DNA of 64,000 nt from positions 24,380,514-24,444,513 of the forward strand of contig CM064501.1 in NCBI GenBank assembly GCA_032716605.1, read 5' to 3'. The position numbers and the translations under genes were made by a program. The notes under the pieces are model-generated. The model was not told where the DNA came from and did no database searches. It saw only the letters and a program-made list of their open reading frames with translations. This stretch comes from Paralithodes platypus (Eukaryota > Arthropoda > Malacostraca > Decapoda > Lithodidae). Shown piece by piece: positions 1 through 11,234 of this stretch (within the stretch, counting starts at the first letter, position 1; each line of letters opens with the position of its first letter).

Positions 1-2480
1 CTTGACAAAGTAAAAACAAGCTGTTAATAAAATACAGGGTGGTTAGGCTCTTGCCCTCACGCACTGTAAATTATTAACTCAACACAGTCAGCCGCGAAGA
101 CAACCTAGGCTTCACTGAACCGAAACGAGTATGCAGGTTTATCGCTTAACCACTGCATCAAACAACAACTCGTAACACAGAAAAGCCTTACCCCAGTCTA
201 GCATTACCTAGACTAGCAGAAAACAGGAATAATAATAATAACACACAGGGAAATGCATAGACAAGTGCAACAAACATAAATCAATCCTATTCTAAGTTAA
301 CCCTTCCAAAATAGGCTATCTAATAGGCATGTATCTCATGAGAACTCAAGCGATAATACGTTGGCTGACTAGCTCTGCACCAACGGGACCATGGAAGTTA
401 AAAAGGGTAGGGAAAAGAGGAGATAAGAATGTAAGGTAGTAGAGAAAGTTCACATCAGTCAGAAGAATAAATATAGTTAGCAAGGGAAATGAGAAGTCGC
501 TCTGCCTAATGAGTTCTGATCAAAAAATGGCTAGACTTCCCTTTTTATACTCGGCCCTCTAGTGAGCCCAACGTGAACTACTAAGGACCGCCCACTGACA
601 ATCATTACGTAATTTCTCTCTCCTCTGGGATAGACAAAGGCTTTCCTAGCACTGAGGGGAGGGGGGAGGGGGGGGAGTGCTAGTGAGTTAGGCCCACCTC
701 CCGCATGGCGCACCCACTGACCCCCAACTGTGGCTGCCGCTTCTCCCATCATTACAAATAAGTTTTACACACAATACTTATAACTAATGATATAAAATAG
801 AACTCGTTGACTCAGATGAAAACAAAATACATATTCATATTACTTATAGTACAACGGCTCACATGAACTAAGTTAGGAAACTCTACATAGACTACAGCCA
901 AAGTTCCTGCCCTGACGATCCTAGCGAGAGTGGGGCATGACTAGGCGTTCTGTACAGCATGCTCACACTGGACATGCGTCACATCGGGTGGGTTTACTTT
1001 GCGAGCACAGCACTGTGGTGTGAGAGGGCCATAGCCTATCCCTCACAACATAGTGCTGCCTCTTTGTGTTGACTTCTGAGGGATCGCCAGGATAGAACTA
1101 GGTACTAGAGACCTAGATTTATCAAGAGAGCATCCCCGTCATATAACGTAATCTTCATTATACCACCTTCGGACAACGTACGGCTACGAGCCGCATGCTC
1201 GCCCATTGTTGCCCTGCCTTGATACCCCCGCTAGACTTTATTAACCGAGCAGACACTGGTTAGAGATAAGCCCCCATTATTATATGTATGCCACATTATT
1301 ATTCACTGCACTTTTGAGCCGAGGTTGTTGTTGAGTTGCACAACCCTAGAAGGCTGTTGCGTTGTGTCACGAAGCATTTCTTTAGTTGTCGAGCATTACT
1401 ACCTTTGCGCAGTCTTTATTATTCGCCTGCCTATTATTACTATATGTCCTAGCATTTATTGTGACCCGTATTCTGCATTATAATTGTTCAAGATTCTTTA
1501 CGAACATCTTCCCAGCATCAGACTTATTTCAGAAGTTTCCAGTTGATGTTGCAGGACTAGCAGTGCACTTTCTTTAATACAGGAGTGCCAGTTATTTGAG
1601 TATCTACCGTAACGTTAATTAATCACGTTACTTATCTTTTCTTTGTGTAACCTAAACGAGTAATCTTTTACTGTTTGAGAATAGGCTGTTTCATCGAGCG
1701 TCAGCCTAGTGTGTGTGCACCAGTTACCGAGTCATAGGATACCTCGTGGTCCAGGCACGACTCAGGGCGGTAATGGTGTTTTGTTTTCCAGTGTTTAAGG
1801 CAGGGGTTGGATCTAGTGTTACCGTTGTTGCATTTTGCCATTATCTAGTCCAATGTTGACGAGCCCTGTGTCTTTGAGAACCTGGATCGTAACAATTAAT
1901 ATTTCGGAGATAGTAATGTGAGGGATGTGTTGGTGGAAGAAGCGAGGGGACAGAGCTTACAGTAGGAGACGACGTAGGAGAATGAGGGGGAGAGGGATGA
2001 GAAACCATACAGACGGGGTGGATGGGGAAGAAGGGGTGGGGGGGATTAGTGTTACCAAAACAAATCATGACCCCTTGTGAGTTGGGTGTCCAGGAAATTA
2101 TTGACGGCGACAGTACCTGTCTCTCCTACTGCAGTAACATGTGTATGTTTTTCTTGATGTTTAGCTAACGTTTTAAATCTCATCCATATACAATAGATGA
2201 CAATCTGTATATTCTCAATACATTATGAACCCTGCAAAATTATTTACTAATTTTGTGGATTTTTTTTGTTTTGGTGCAATCGTCAGTGGAAAAATTAATA
2301 TATTCTTATTGTATTAGGTTACAATTCAAGATCAAGGTCAATACATATATTTTCTTTAACGATTTTTAGAAATTATCTAAATAGGATAAAGGCCAATATC
2401 AAAAGTCTTAAGTTACAAAGTTGAATACGGCACTTCTTCTGTAATATTATTAGTATTGACGTGTTTGTTATTGTTTAATT
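1..2480. other. Unassigned non-coding stretch
   Basis: No ORF here looks like a protein I recognise; the longest are 60-75 residues with low-complexity composition. A G-rich purine tract lies at about 655-680. A possible minus-strand promoter is listed separately at 510-560. The segment could be part of an unrecognised LTR element, but I could not find a matching second terminal repeat inside the window. Confidence 0.4.
510..560 (-). promoter_or_regulatory. Possible minus-strand TATA/initiator core promoter
   Basis: On the minus strand TATAAAAAG occupies 549-541, and an arthropod-style initiator TCAGAA places its A at 517, about 32 bases downstream of the first T of the TATA box. That spacing fits a core promoter. 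No coding region follows on the minus strand within the window, so this could be the promoter of an LTR or an unrelated gene, or chance. Confidence 0.3.
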
Positions 2481-2484
2481 TATA

Positions 2485-3155
2485 TATGGATGGTGTGGTG
2501 TGGGAGGTAAAAATAAGATCTATGGGTAGAGGATTGGGTTTAGTAGGAAAGAATGGTGGTGATTGGGAGTTGAATCAGTTGCTGTTTGCTGATGACACAG
2601 CACCGGTGGCGGATTCTGAAGAGAAGCTGTAGTGAGTAGTAAAAGAGTTAGGTGTGGTTTGTGGGAGGAGGAAGCTGAGGGTGAAGGTCAATAAAAGTAA
2701 AGTGATGGTGTGTATTAGAGATGCTCGTAGGGTGAAATCAAAATATACGACTGGATAGATAGGGAAATGCTGGAACAAGTGAAGTGTTTCAAATATCTAG
2801 GAGGAGTGCTCAGCAGGCAAGTAGGTGAGGGAATGGATAGTCCATCAGAGCGACCGGCCCGGGGAGCTGGTGTAAATATGAAGGGCCATGCCTAGAAGTT
2901 ATGTGGGCAGGCATTGTGCTGCGGTCGCTGTGTGTCTGCCTGCTGAGACTGGAACCTCTCTGGGACCTGGAAGTCTTTTGCTGGGTACCCCAAATGGGCC
3001 TTGGTCTCTGGGTCTTCTTCTGGATGACGTAGATGTTTGTGATTTTTTATTGTGTTTGTTAATTTAATATATTTTGTTTCTGTTTGAGTTATGTCTCGAG
3101 TCGGCCACCCCAGTTATGTGGTAGGCTATGTGCCTGAGTATATACATAATTTTTT
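2485..3155 (+). pseudogene. Decayed LINE fragment: RT catalytic region plus 3' UTR
   Basis: The plus strand from 2,485 translates, with stops and one frameshift, into a reverse-transcriptase segment containing NQLLFADDTAPVADSEEKL. This includes the FADD catalytic motif, followed by the conserved VNKSKVM block and, in another frame, CFKYLGGVLS. From about 2,858 the sequence becomes a 3' UTR that recurs at 5.34, 35.1 and 60.2 kb. It ends near 3,150 with GAGTATATACATA and a T-run. The gene is clearly dead: TAG, TGA and frame changes interrupt it within 370 bases. The clade is not certain; the motif style matches LINEs common in crustacean and fish genomes. Confidence 0.75.
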
Positions 3156-3320
3156 TTTTTTACAAGACGTCGTAATTTCCGAGCATTAGGCGTTTGTCAC
3201 GAATCGCTAGGCCAAGTTGCCCGGGCTTGACATCTATCAATAACATTCTGACAGTGCGGACTCGATCCGCCGACCCTTTGATCAGCAGACAACACCCAAC
3301 TGCCTATACTCACAGGCAGC
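3150..3320 (-). mobile_element. tRNA-derived SINE, minus strand
   Basis: Read on the minus strand, the stretch begins GCTGCCTGTGAGTATAGGC and has an A-box-like TATAGGCAGTTGGG and a B-box-like GGATCGAGTCC about 45 bases later. It ends in a poly(A) run (the T-run at 3,151-3,161). This is the layout of a tRNA-headed SINE with an A tail. Confidence 0.55.
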
Positions 3321-3667
3321 ATATGTTAGTAATGTGTTGTCCGATTCATTTGCTGAATGCTTAAATGTGGGCCATAGCAGACACTATGTTGTTGTAGGTT
3401 GAATTAACTTTTGTATTTTATCAGTAAGCGAAAAACTTTCATATATTGACCCTATTATTTTATTTAGTATTCGATGGAGATGAAATAGGTACTATTTTAC
3501 GTCAGATAGATATATTCAGCGTAATTCTACATTTTTTTTCTAGAAACAAATTGTGTTTCAAAGATGACAGGGTTAAACAAATATATTTTGTTTTGCTTGA
3601 GCAAAGACAACATTTAAGTTGTTCTTAGATCCTATAGATTGGTAAGTTAAATAGACAGTATATACTG

Positions 3668-3668
<1 letters not shown>

Positions 3669-3694
<26 letters not shown>
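3669..3694. repeat. (TA)n microsatellite
   Basis: Thirteen or so uninterrupted TA dinucleotides, followed by TTATTATC. Confidence 0.95.
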
Positions 3695-3698
<4 letters not shown>

Positions 3699-4157
3699 AT
3701 CCAGACATGTATCCACCCATCACCTACAGCTGAGGTATGCTGGTCTATTCTGTTCTTAAATGAGTCATGTTCGTACATTTATGAACTGGTTCTGCAAGAT
3801 TGTTCCTTTTTATCCACTATGTTATTAGTAAAATACTATTTGGTGATATCTAGATTTGCTCATTGACCCCGTAACTTGAAACTATTTTCCCTTGGTAGAG
3901 AGATGTGGGGCAAGGGGTATCAATTTGTTCTGCAACCTCCTTTCATAAGATTCGTTGCTGAGAGAGGAAATCAGTTAATTCATATAAATTGGCAAATCTA
4001 CTCTATCTTTTCTATGGTGCATCTCAAATATGTATGATGATAGCAAAGCTTTTGGTGTCATATTACTGTAGCAAGTAATCCTAATTCTTAAAAGCAGTTG
4101 ATATGTGAACACCATTATGACGTCATGGATGGATCAGAAGTTATCTTACAATCTTAA

Positions 4158-4366
4158 CCACGTCTGTACCAGCGACGTCTTTTTTAGTACTGTTCTAGTT
4201 ATATTTAGACGATTTTGTACAGTTTATGAAGGATGTACGATACTTAAAAATAATAAATAAGATAGTCTGTAGCGTTTGAATAGGTTAGAAGTCCTCCCTA
4301 AACTGAATAAAATCGTCTAATAGCGTCCAGAATATGATAACAAATATGTCACTGGTACTGAATGGG
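4158..4366. mobile_element. TTAA-flanked MITE, family 2 (about 209 bp)
   Basis: The element lies between TTAA at 4,154-4,157 and TTAA at 4,367-4,370. Its ends are inverted repeats of the type CTGTACCAGCGACGTC and (right end) GTCACTGGTACTGAAT. The interior motif ATTTAGACGATTTTGTAC recurs in copies at 26.9, 27.1, 34.3 and 46.4 kb. No coding potential. The TTAA target and terminal C-rich repeat suggest mobilisation by a piggyBac-type transposase. Confidence 0.75.
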
Positions 4367-4671
4367 TTAATATTATTCTCAGTAAAACAAAAAACGGCAT
4401 TATGAAATCCAAATTTCACAAACAAACACATTAGGCCATCACACCCATGTATTAATTAATTCATTTGAAATGTAATTAATAAGTTATTTGTTTTCGACCA
4501 ACTTATTACGCTTTCTAATTATTATCATTGACTGTTATACTTTCTAATTAACTCTAGTGTATTAGGTATCCATATATACTTAGCGGTAAGTATTGAATGA
4601 AACTACATATACAGTACATTGTGTACCAAATAAATTTATGAAAGAATATAAGGGATACTATCTTATGTCAG

Positions 4672-4940
4672 TGGTGCTTAGCCCCATTGTTTTGGCGAAT
4701 TTAAGACATTATGTGCCATTTAGGTGTCTATTTTTTTCTGGCGAGCAATAGCGAGCTTGTAATGTATGGGCCTGTATGTATCGGCCTTTGGTCGGAAAAT
4801 TTTTGTACCGAAAAATTTACACATTTATCTCGAAGGGGGGTTTTAGATGCGGTATTTAAAGCTTGATGGAAGTCTTTGAACGAAACTAAAATTAATACAC
4901 AAATAAATCAATGAACAAAGATATACAAATCTCCCCTTAA
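4672..4940 (+). mobile_element. MITE family 1 copy (5'-truncated)
   Basis: It contains the family signature blocks TTAGCCCCATT, GTGCCATTTAGGTGTC, CTGGCGAGCAATAGCGAG and AAAGCTTGATGGAAGTC, and ends in CTCCCCTTAA at 4,931-4,940, the inverse of the TTAAGGGGAGAT start seen in full copies. The left end is missing. Confidence 0.75.
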
Positions 4941-5087
4941 GTCAAATGATACAAACAATTTCCTGTGCTGCACAAAATCAACCATTAGAAGGTTGCAATA
5001 TCCTGCAGCTGTCAGTGGATAAAACACCTGTAATGAGATGGTCTGGGCCCAACTGGAAAATTGGGTTTGGTGCTGCCACCCTACTTC

Positions 5088-5152
5088 CTTTCTCTCTCTC
5101 TCTCATTCATATTTTTCGCTGTCCCCCCTCTCTCTCTCTATCTCTCTCTCTC
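5088..5152. repeat. (TC)n-rich microsatellite
   Basis: Two clusters of TCTCTC runs are separated by ATTCATATTTTTCGCTGTCC. The short ORF across this region is a by-product of the simple repeat. Confidence 0.85.
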
Positions 5153-5339
5153 ATTCATCCATATAATTCGCTTTCTTTATATGGTATCTCACAAAATGTT
5201 TATTCCAAGGACATTTTGAGAAATACATGAAGAGATACACTAAATATATGAATAAATAATTACCAAACCATGTGGTGAAATCATTATTATATCAACACCT
5301 ACCACGTGATGGTTTAATAACAAACTGGTAGGAAATGTT

Positions 5340-5640
5340 AAAGTGCGAGGGTTGGTCCTATCCAAAGTGAGGTATGGCATCCTCTACCCAACCTTAGCCG
5401 TTTATGTCTCTACTTTACTGTCCTACGATTTCTTATGGGGGCAGAGGGCTAGGAATCCTCCTCCCCTTGTAAAATTCACCTACTAGACGAGACAGTGTGA
5501 GGGGCGAGGGAACGTGAAAGTGGTCCTGGACCCTAAGCACTTGAACTTTAAATGTTGTTTCTACTCGCGCTCTGTCTCAAGTCGGCCACCCCCAGGTATG
5601 GAGTATGTGACTGAGTATATACATACATACATACGAGTTT
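5340..5640 (+). mobile_element. LINE/SINE 3'-end fragment with (ATAC)n tail
   Basis: The right end, with TCTCAAGTCGGCCACCCCC followed by GAGTATATACATACATACATACG, is the same 3' end seen after the RT remnant at 2.5-3.15 kb and at 60,158-60,474. The left part (5,345-5,420, GGTCCTATCCAAAGTGAGG) also occurs inverted near 45.8 kb. A G/C-rich middle part recurs inverted at 35.1-35.3 kb. Confidence 0.6.
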
Positions 5641-5831
5641 CATCACATTTTTGTGGCATCAGGCTGAAAATTACAAATAGGCAGATTTAAATCAATATAG
5701 CAAAATATACGGTGGAAGTTAAGAATATTTATTGATATAATATTTCCTATGCCCAAAAATGCAGTTGCAGTGAATGTATTCAATTACAAGTAATACAATG
5801 ATAGATAAAACCAAACAACAATATGCTATGC

Positions 5832-7465
5832 ATATATCTGATTTTATTTTTCTATGTGAGTGAGGTAGACAAAAGACAGAACTGCCTGTAGCGAGTGCCT
5901 CCCCCAGAGATGAAAGAGTGACAGGGCCAAAATCAAGGGACGTTCGAGCCAAAATGCCAGGACACACGGAGTTTGAAGCAATTTAAGTCATAGGAAGAGG
6001 GAAAGACTGATTCTGGGAGAGAGTTCCAGAGCTCAGCTGTTGAATAGCAGAAAGACTGAGAGTAATGTTTTACTCTTGGGATGGAGAGTTGCACAGAGTA
6101 GGGGTGGGATTGTGTTGCAAAACGGGTAATACGTACCCTACTTAGAGGAGGTGATATACCTTGGGAGAGCTCTGAGGAACATTGATTATTGTAGTAGCGA
6201 TAGAATAGCGAGAGAGATGCAACACTGCGGCAAAGAGAGAGAGATTGCAGAGAGATGGTGAGTGGATGTGAGTTAATGATACAAAAGGCTTTCCTTTCTA
6301 CTTTGTCTAGGAGTGCGGTGTGAGAGGACCCTCCCTAACACATGTGAACAATACTCAATACAAGGACGCACTGTGCCCCTGTACATAGCAAGAAGCTGTG
6401 CAGGGATAAAGAACCCCTTGAGGTGGTTGAGCACACCAAGCTTCTGGGAGGCTGCCTTAGCAAGACTGGCAATATGGTCCTTCCAGGAGAGAGCAGAAGA
6501 AAAAGAGACATGGAGAATATTGAGAGAAGATTAATGATTAATTTTTGTATTGTTGAAGTATAATGGATAATCCTCTGGGAGTTACCAACGGGTAGTAAGA
6601 TGGATAAATTGGGTTTTAAAAGCATTAAAGGCAATGAGGTTTTACCTGCTCCAATTGGAAATAGTAGTGAGATCAGAAGATAAGTGTTGTATGGTTTCAT
6701 TAACTTTGTTTTTGAGGGATTGCTGGCTGGGGAGTTCTGGAAAACTAATTGAGGTAGAGTCATTTACGTATGAATGGATGGGACTGGAGGTACAGTTGAG
6801 ATGATCATTTATGAAAATTATATAGAGAATGGGAGAAAGAACAGAGCCCTAAGGAACACCAGAGTTGATACGTTGAGGAAGTGAGCGATGGCTGTCCACA
6901 TGGAACGGCCGGAAAGGAAATTAGAGACAAAGTCACAGATGGAGGGATATAAACCGAAGGAGGGTAGTTTAGATAAATAAAGATTTGTGACAGACTCTAT
7001 CGAAGGCCTTCCATATGTCTAGCGAAATGGAAAAGGTCTCACCGAAGTCCCGAAGGTGGATGACCCGGAGTTAGTAAGATATGAATGAAGATCAGGAAGC
7101 CATACTGGCGATCTAAGTGTAGATTATGAGAAGAAAAATGCTTAAGAAATTTGTAAGCAAGAATAGTTTCAAAAACTATAGAGACACAAGATAAGAGAGC
7201 ATTGGACGATAGTTGGAGAGTTGAGACTGGTCACCCTTCTTTGGGACAGGTTTAATGAGAGCAAACTTACAGCAAGAAAAGAAGACGTTAGAGGAGAGTC
7301 AGAACACGAAAGAGTTTGCCTAGTCAGGGAGTCAGCACGGAAGCACAGTTTTTTAGTACAACAGGAAGAACACTGTCCGGACCGTACGCCTTCTTAGTAT
7401 TAAGCCTAGAGAGGGGAGAAGTACATCTTTAGAAGAGATTAGGATATTAGGCATAAGTATACCTA
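5832..7465 (-). pseudogene. LINE family A, 3' half (RT domain onward), decayed
   Basis: On the minus strand this runs from the start of the RT domain (equivalent to LLMPNILISS of the 22-26 kb copy) through to the family 3' end near 5,832 (a CACATAGAAAA A-rich end). The C-terminal part is readable as ILSVSFSSALSWKDH-type and CIEYCSHV-type blocks in broken frames. The catalytic YADD region near 6,765 is degraded. The copy is 5'-truncated, as is usual for target-primed LINE insertions. Related copies lie at 22.5, 27.6, 29.1 and 37.9-44.9 kb. Confidence 0.8.
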
Positions 7466-7616
7466 AGTATGACATAATTATGAAAATGTTTATTTACTAA
7501 TATTTTCATAGGCTAATCGTTCTTGGTTTACAATAAGACCTTATATGAATAAATTTTGGGCAATAAGTAATGATTATAATAATGAAGATACGTCAATTTG
7601 AAGAAAAACAAAAGCA

Positions 7617-7647
<31 letters not shown>

Positions 7648-7734
7648 CATTGTTTTCAAGGTTATCGTATGAACTTAGATATAAGTTTCCTCGGGAGATT
7701 TCTAACCACAATGTTTTGCATATATTTTTAGACT
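7466..7734. other. AT-rich spacer with poly(A)
   Basis: It holds a homopolymer A-run of about 27 bases at 7,621-7,647, which could be the tail of an unrecognised retrocopy. I see nothing else. Confidence 0.6.
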
Positions 7735-8440
7735 AAAAATCAGCACGAAGGGGCGGCGGGTTCTGGGTGATAGCCTTCTGTGGTGGTGGTGCAGCTGTAG
7801 GGGTGGAGGATGTTGTGGAATGGGGTGTTGTCCCCGGTGAGGTGGGTGTAGGTGCGGCGGCAGGTGGGGTAATTTGGGCCAGAGCCTGGACAAGGGCGGA
7901 GAACTTGACATCGTCCATCTGTCTCCTGTAGTCCTCCTCCGTGCGTCGTCTTGTTTCCTCCTCCTGTCGTCGGTGTTCCTCTTCCCATGTTCTGTGGTCC
8001 TCCTCCTGTTTTCTGCGGTACTCCTCCTGTCTTCTGGTATAGTCGGCCCATTGTCTGCATTGCTCATACAGTACTGTATGAGCTGAAGGAGGTCTGCACT
8101 TGTGGTAGGTTGTAGACTTGCAGGGTGTGGTGGCAGGGGTGGCATCTCCCTATAGTGGAGAAGAGGTACAGTGGGGGGAGGTGGAGTGAAATGAGGGGTG
8201 ATGAGAGGAGGAGGGGTTGGAGTGGAATGAAAGAACTGGTACCCCTTACCAGCAACTCCAACAGTATCTCCATCATTATCTCCACCACTATCTTCACCAG
8301 TAGCTCCACCATTATCTCCCTCCCCAGTATGGTCGTGTGGGATGTCTGTGGGCTCCCCATGAAGCTGCCCATCTCCCTCCATACTTGGTTGATAGTCGAC
8401 ACACCGTAGTCTTGCAGGAACGATGAAAATGTGCAGTACA
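7735..8440 (-). pseudogene. Proline-rich/coiled-coil protein remnant, function unknown
   Basis: The minus strand keeps long open frames with a modular composition. From about 8,440: a possible helical start (FLQDYGVSTINQVWREMGSF). Then, in a second frame, an acidic Gly/Asp stretch (MEGDGQLHGEP, from 8,382) and a proline-rich stretch. In a third frame, from about 8,075, there is a Glu/Arg/Gln heptad-like coiled coil (RRQEEYRRKQEEDHR) leading into MDDVKFSALVQALAQI and a Pro/Thr tail ending near 7,736. Two single-base frame changes would be needed to read through, one close to 8,068. The family is not recognised. It could be a retroelement Gag-like protein, the DNA-binding partner of a Harbinger-type transposon, or a host gene. 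No zinc knuckle, protease or RT lies next to it. Confidence 0.45.
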
Positions 8441-9084
8441 ACTGGAACAGGTTATTTAAAAGTGCAGTACATTAACTGTGTTAGAGTGAGTGAGTGCGGT
8501 AGGATTGGCACCACCGCGTTGACTTGGCAGCGATGTGCGTGTGCCTGTGCGTGCGTGTGCCGGCCCAGCTGGAGGGCAAGTTGAGGGGTGAGAGCTTCAG
8601 TGTGCCTGGAGCCATCGGACGGGGAGGGTATGCTACTCCTCGCTCTTGTCCAGCTATGTTCGGCGACTATAACCCTCACAGCAAGTCGGGAATGGGCACA
8701 AATGACATGGGGCATATAATAAAGGCACTGCACTACACTCTTAAGCACTTCACTGCACTATAAAGCACTGTACAATAATAAATCCAGGGCTGGAGAGGTG
8801 AGGTCTTGCAAGATGGCTGGCTGATTATCCGGTCTTTGCTCGTATCTCCTGGCTGTATTAATACACTGCGCCATGTATGGTTGTCATGTAAAGCTACAAG
8901 CTACAACAACCTTGATAATCCTTTCTTGCACAAGGATGTAGAATAAAAGTCCAGAGATAAGTTAGTAGATTCTTATTAGCCAAAGCAATACAGAGAGCAG
9001 GGGGCACTTGTATGCTAGAGTGCCGGCCGGTGTTTACTGATGAAAACATGTGCAACGTTGCCGGATATAATTATTTGGTGCAAC
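8441..9084. other. Unassigned stretch between remnants
   Basis: It has GC-richer sequence near 8,520-8,640 and several GCACTGCACT/GTGCAGTAC motifs around 8,430-8,770 flanking it. A short direct repeat GCAACGTTGCCG occurs at about 9,052 and 9,079, next to the LINE B left end. No supported gene. Confidence 0.4.
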
Positions 9085-10450
9085 GTTGCCGCTATTAAAG
9101 AGTATGGTATATCACATAATTAAGCATCTGGAGAATAATAAATTAATCAGTGATAGGCAATATGGTTTTAGACGATGTCGATCAACTGCAGACATTCTTT
9201 GCCTTCTTACGCATCAAATCAACCAAGCTACAGACCAACATGGTGAAACACATACAATAGCACTGGATATATCAAAGGCATTTGATAGAGTCTGGCATCA
9301 ATCCTTATTGTCGAAGATGTCACACTACGGCCTTGCATCATTAGTTCCACTAATTTCTTCTTATCTTCATAACAGAAAAATACGTGTAATGGTAGATGGC
9401 CTTTATTCTCAATTTCACTCAATAAATGCTGGTGTTCCCCAGGGATCAGTTTTGGCCCCAACTCTGTTCCTCATTCATATCAATGATCTCATATCTACCA
9501 CTCATAATCCAATACATTCCTACGCAGATGACTCAACACTCCACAGTTCCTTCACATTTACCAATTCTTTCACCCAACCCGATCTTATAAATTCAAAAAT
9601 AAACACTGCAATTTCTCTGAACCAGGACCTTTCTAGAATTAATGAATGGGGACAAGAGAATCTAGTTTCCTTTAATGCACAGAAAACCAAGTACATTCAA
9701 TTTTCTAACCGACAGAATCTCACTGACTCCCATATATTTTTTAATGATGTAAATATTCCCACTTCCCCTAGTATTGACATTCTCGGTGTAACATTAACTA
9801 CTAACTTGAGCTGGACACATTATGTTAGAAGCATTGCTAAGAATGCCTCTAAAAAACTGGGACTCCTGTACAGAGTTCGAGAATTCTTCACTGACGAGCA
9901 GTTGGCCGTAATATATAAAAGTCATGTGCGCTCTCAGATGGATTACTGTTCACCTCTGTGGGGTGGAAGTGGAGTGGTTGCATTGAGGCAGTTGGACAAA
10001 ATTCAAAATAAAGCTATTAGATTAATCAATAACCCTGCAATCACACAGGACCTTCCTACATTAGCCATACGAAGAAACGTTGCATCCCTTGCATTATTCT
10101 ACAGATATTTTCACAGCAATTGTTCCGAGGAACTTGCTTCAATTGTGCCGCCTCTCCACATCTTTCCCCGTAGAACTAGGGCAGCTGAGAGCGCCCATGA
10201 ATTTACACTTTCTCCTCCACAATGCAGAACTTCTGCTTATCAGAATTCATTTATCCCCAGAGCTACTACTCTTTGGAATTCACTTCCCTCGAATTGCTTT
10301 CCACAAACTTACAATCAACAAATGTTTAAATCCAGTTGTTACAAACATTTTATGAATGGAGGATGCCTTTAGGCACATGGACCTTTTTGTTTTATCTGTG
10401 TTTTTCCTTCCTCCGTTCATTGTCTCTTAAAAAAAAAAAAAAAAAAAAAA
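9085..10450 (+). pseudogene. LINE family B: 5'-truncated copy with open RT frame
   Basis: One open frame (9,086-10,372, 428 residues) starts inside the RT domain, so the first methionine is an artefact of truncation. RT blocks in order: SDRQYGFRRCRS, ALDISKAFDRVWH (palm aspartate), AGVPQGSVLAP, YADD at 9,521-9,532, then the thumb/C-terminal region DYCSPLWGG and LWNSLPSNCFP. Endonuclease and ORF1 are absent. A short 3' UTR follows and ends in a 20-base poly(A) at 10,431-10,450. The RT is related to family A but divergent. Catalytic residues and frame are intact, so the insertion is fairly young, but the copy cannot be autonomous. Clade (Jockey/CR1/I group) is unresolved. Confidence 0.85.
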
Positions 10451-10584
10451 ATATTATCATGTGACGTTGAACAATGGTAGTATTGCCCTGAAAGTACATG
10501 TGTTTATGTTGCAATATGATTAAGGCATGTGTACACTCTGTATATATGTTATGTGTGCACTAAGTCTTAACCTATATCAACACT

Positions 10585-10735
10585 ACTGATAATCTATTTT
10601 TTATTAATTTCACCACAACACCAAACACCTCCAAATTAAATTAATGAAAGCATATATATGACCCACCAGGATTCAAACCCGGGTTATCACACACAGATTT
10701 TTAGACACCTTAACCAATACACCACCAAGATGGTT
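10585..10735 (-). mobile_element. tRNA-derived SINE, family S1, copy 1
   Basis: The minus strand reads TGGTGTATTGGTTAAGGTG (A-box) and GGTTTGAATCCTGG (B-box), followed by CATATATATGCTTTCATTAAT and a tail TTAATAAAAAATAGATTATC. A second copy at 11,046 and a relative at 17,400 share the same body. Confidence 0.75.
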
Positions 10736-10739
10736 AAAG

Positions 10740-10870
10740 GTTTATGCACACGCCTATAACTGTCTTCGTGGTGCGATGTATAAGGTGTTGATTTTCGGTG
10801 TGAGCATCCTGGGTTCGAGTCCACGGACTGCCACATGTGTTTGTAAATTTCATTAATCGATTTTAGGAGT
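10740..10870 (+). mobile_element. tRNA-derived SINE, plus strand
   Basis: GTGGTGCGATGTATAAGGTG gives an A-box-like block, and GGGTTCGAGTCCACGG gives an almost canonical B-box 45 bases later. A TTTCATTAAT tail segment resembles the S1 family. It sits immediately next to the inverted S1 copy 1. Confidence 0.6.
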
Positions 10871-11045
10871 ATGGTTGGTTGTTGGAAGGAACATAATAAT
10901 TTTTATATATTCTCGAATACTGGATATTAATCTAATCATGTTCATATTCCCACCGCGCTATGGTAGCCTATTGTTTAAGTGAGAGGAAAGAATATTCATG
11001 GGGCACAGATCATATAGAACGGCCTCGTTACGAAATATCCCAGAA

Positions 11046-11170
11046 CCTACTGATAATCTATTTTTTATTAATTTCACCACTACACCAAACACCTCCAAAT
11101 GAAATTAATTAAAGCATATATATGATCCACCAGGATTCGAACCCGGGTTATCACACACAGATTTTTAGAC

Positions 11171-11177
<7 letters not shown>
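11046..11177 (-). mobile_element. SINE family S1, copy 2 (head truncated)
   Basis: It matches copy 1 from the tail CTACTGATAATC to the B-box (GGTTCGAATCCTGG on the minus strand). It stops at ACACCTTA, where a TA microsatellite begins, so the A-box is lost. Confidence 0.75.

Positions 11178-11230
<53 letters not shown>
11174..11230. repeat. (TA)n microsatellite
   Basis: About 28 uninterrupted TA units between SINE S1 copy 2 and the Penelope remnant. Confidence 0.95.

Positions 11231-11234
<4 letters not shown>

Noticed and set aside
2575..2778. Minus-strand 67-residue ORF over 2.6-2.8 kb
   Set aside because: The plus strand encodes the RT remnant with the FADD motif; the minus frame is its shadow.
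9086..10372. 428-residue ORF as a stand-alone host gene
   Set aside because: It starts inside an RT domain, lacks an endonuclease and ends with poly(A): a 5'-truncated LINE.
10805..10825. True tRNA gene suggested by GGGTTCGAGTCC
   Set aside because: The A-box region and stems are degenerate, the acceptor stem does not pair, and similar bodies recur nearby, so it is a tRNA-derived SINE.
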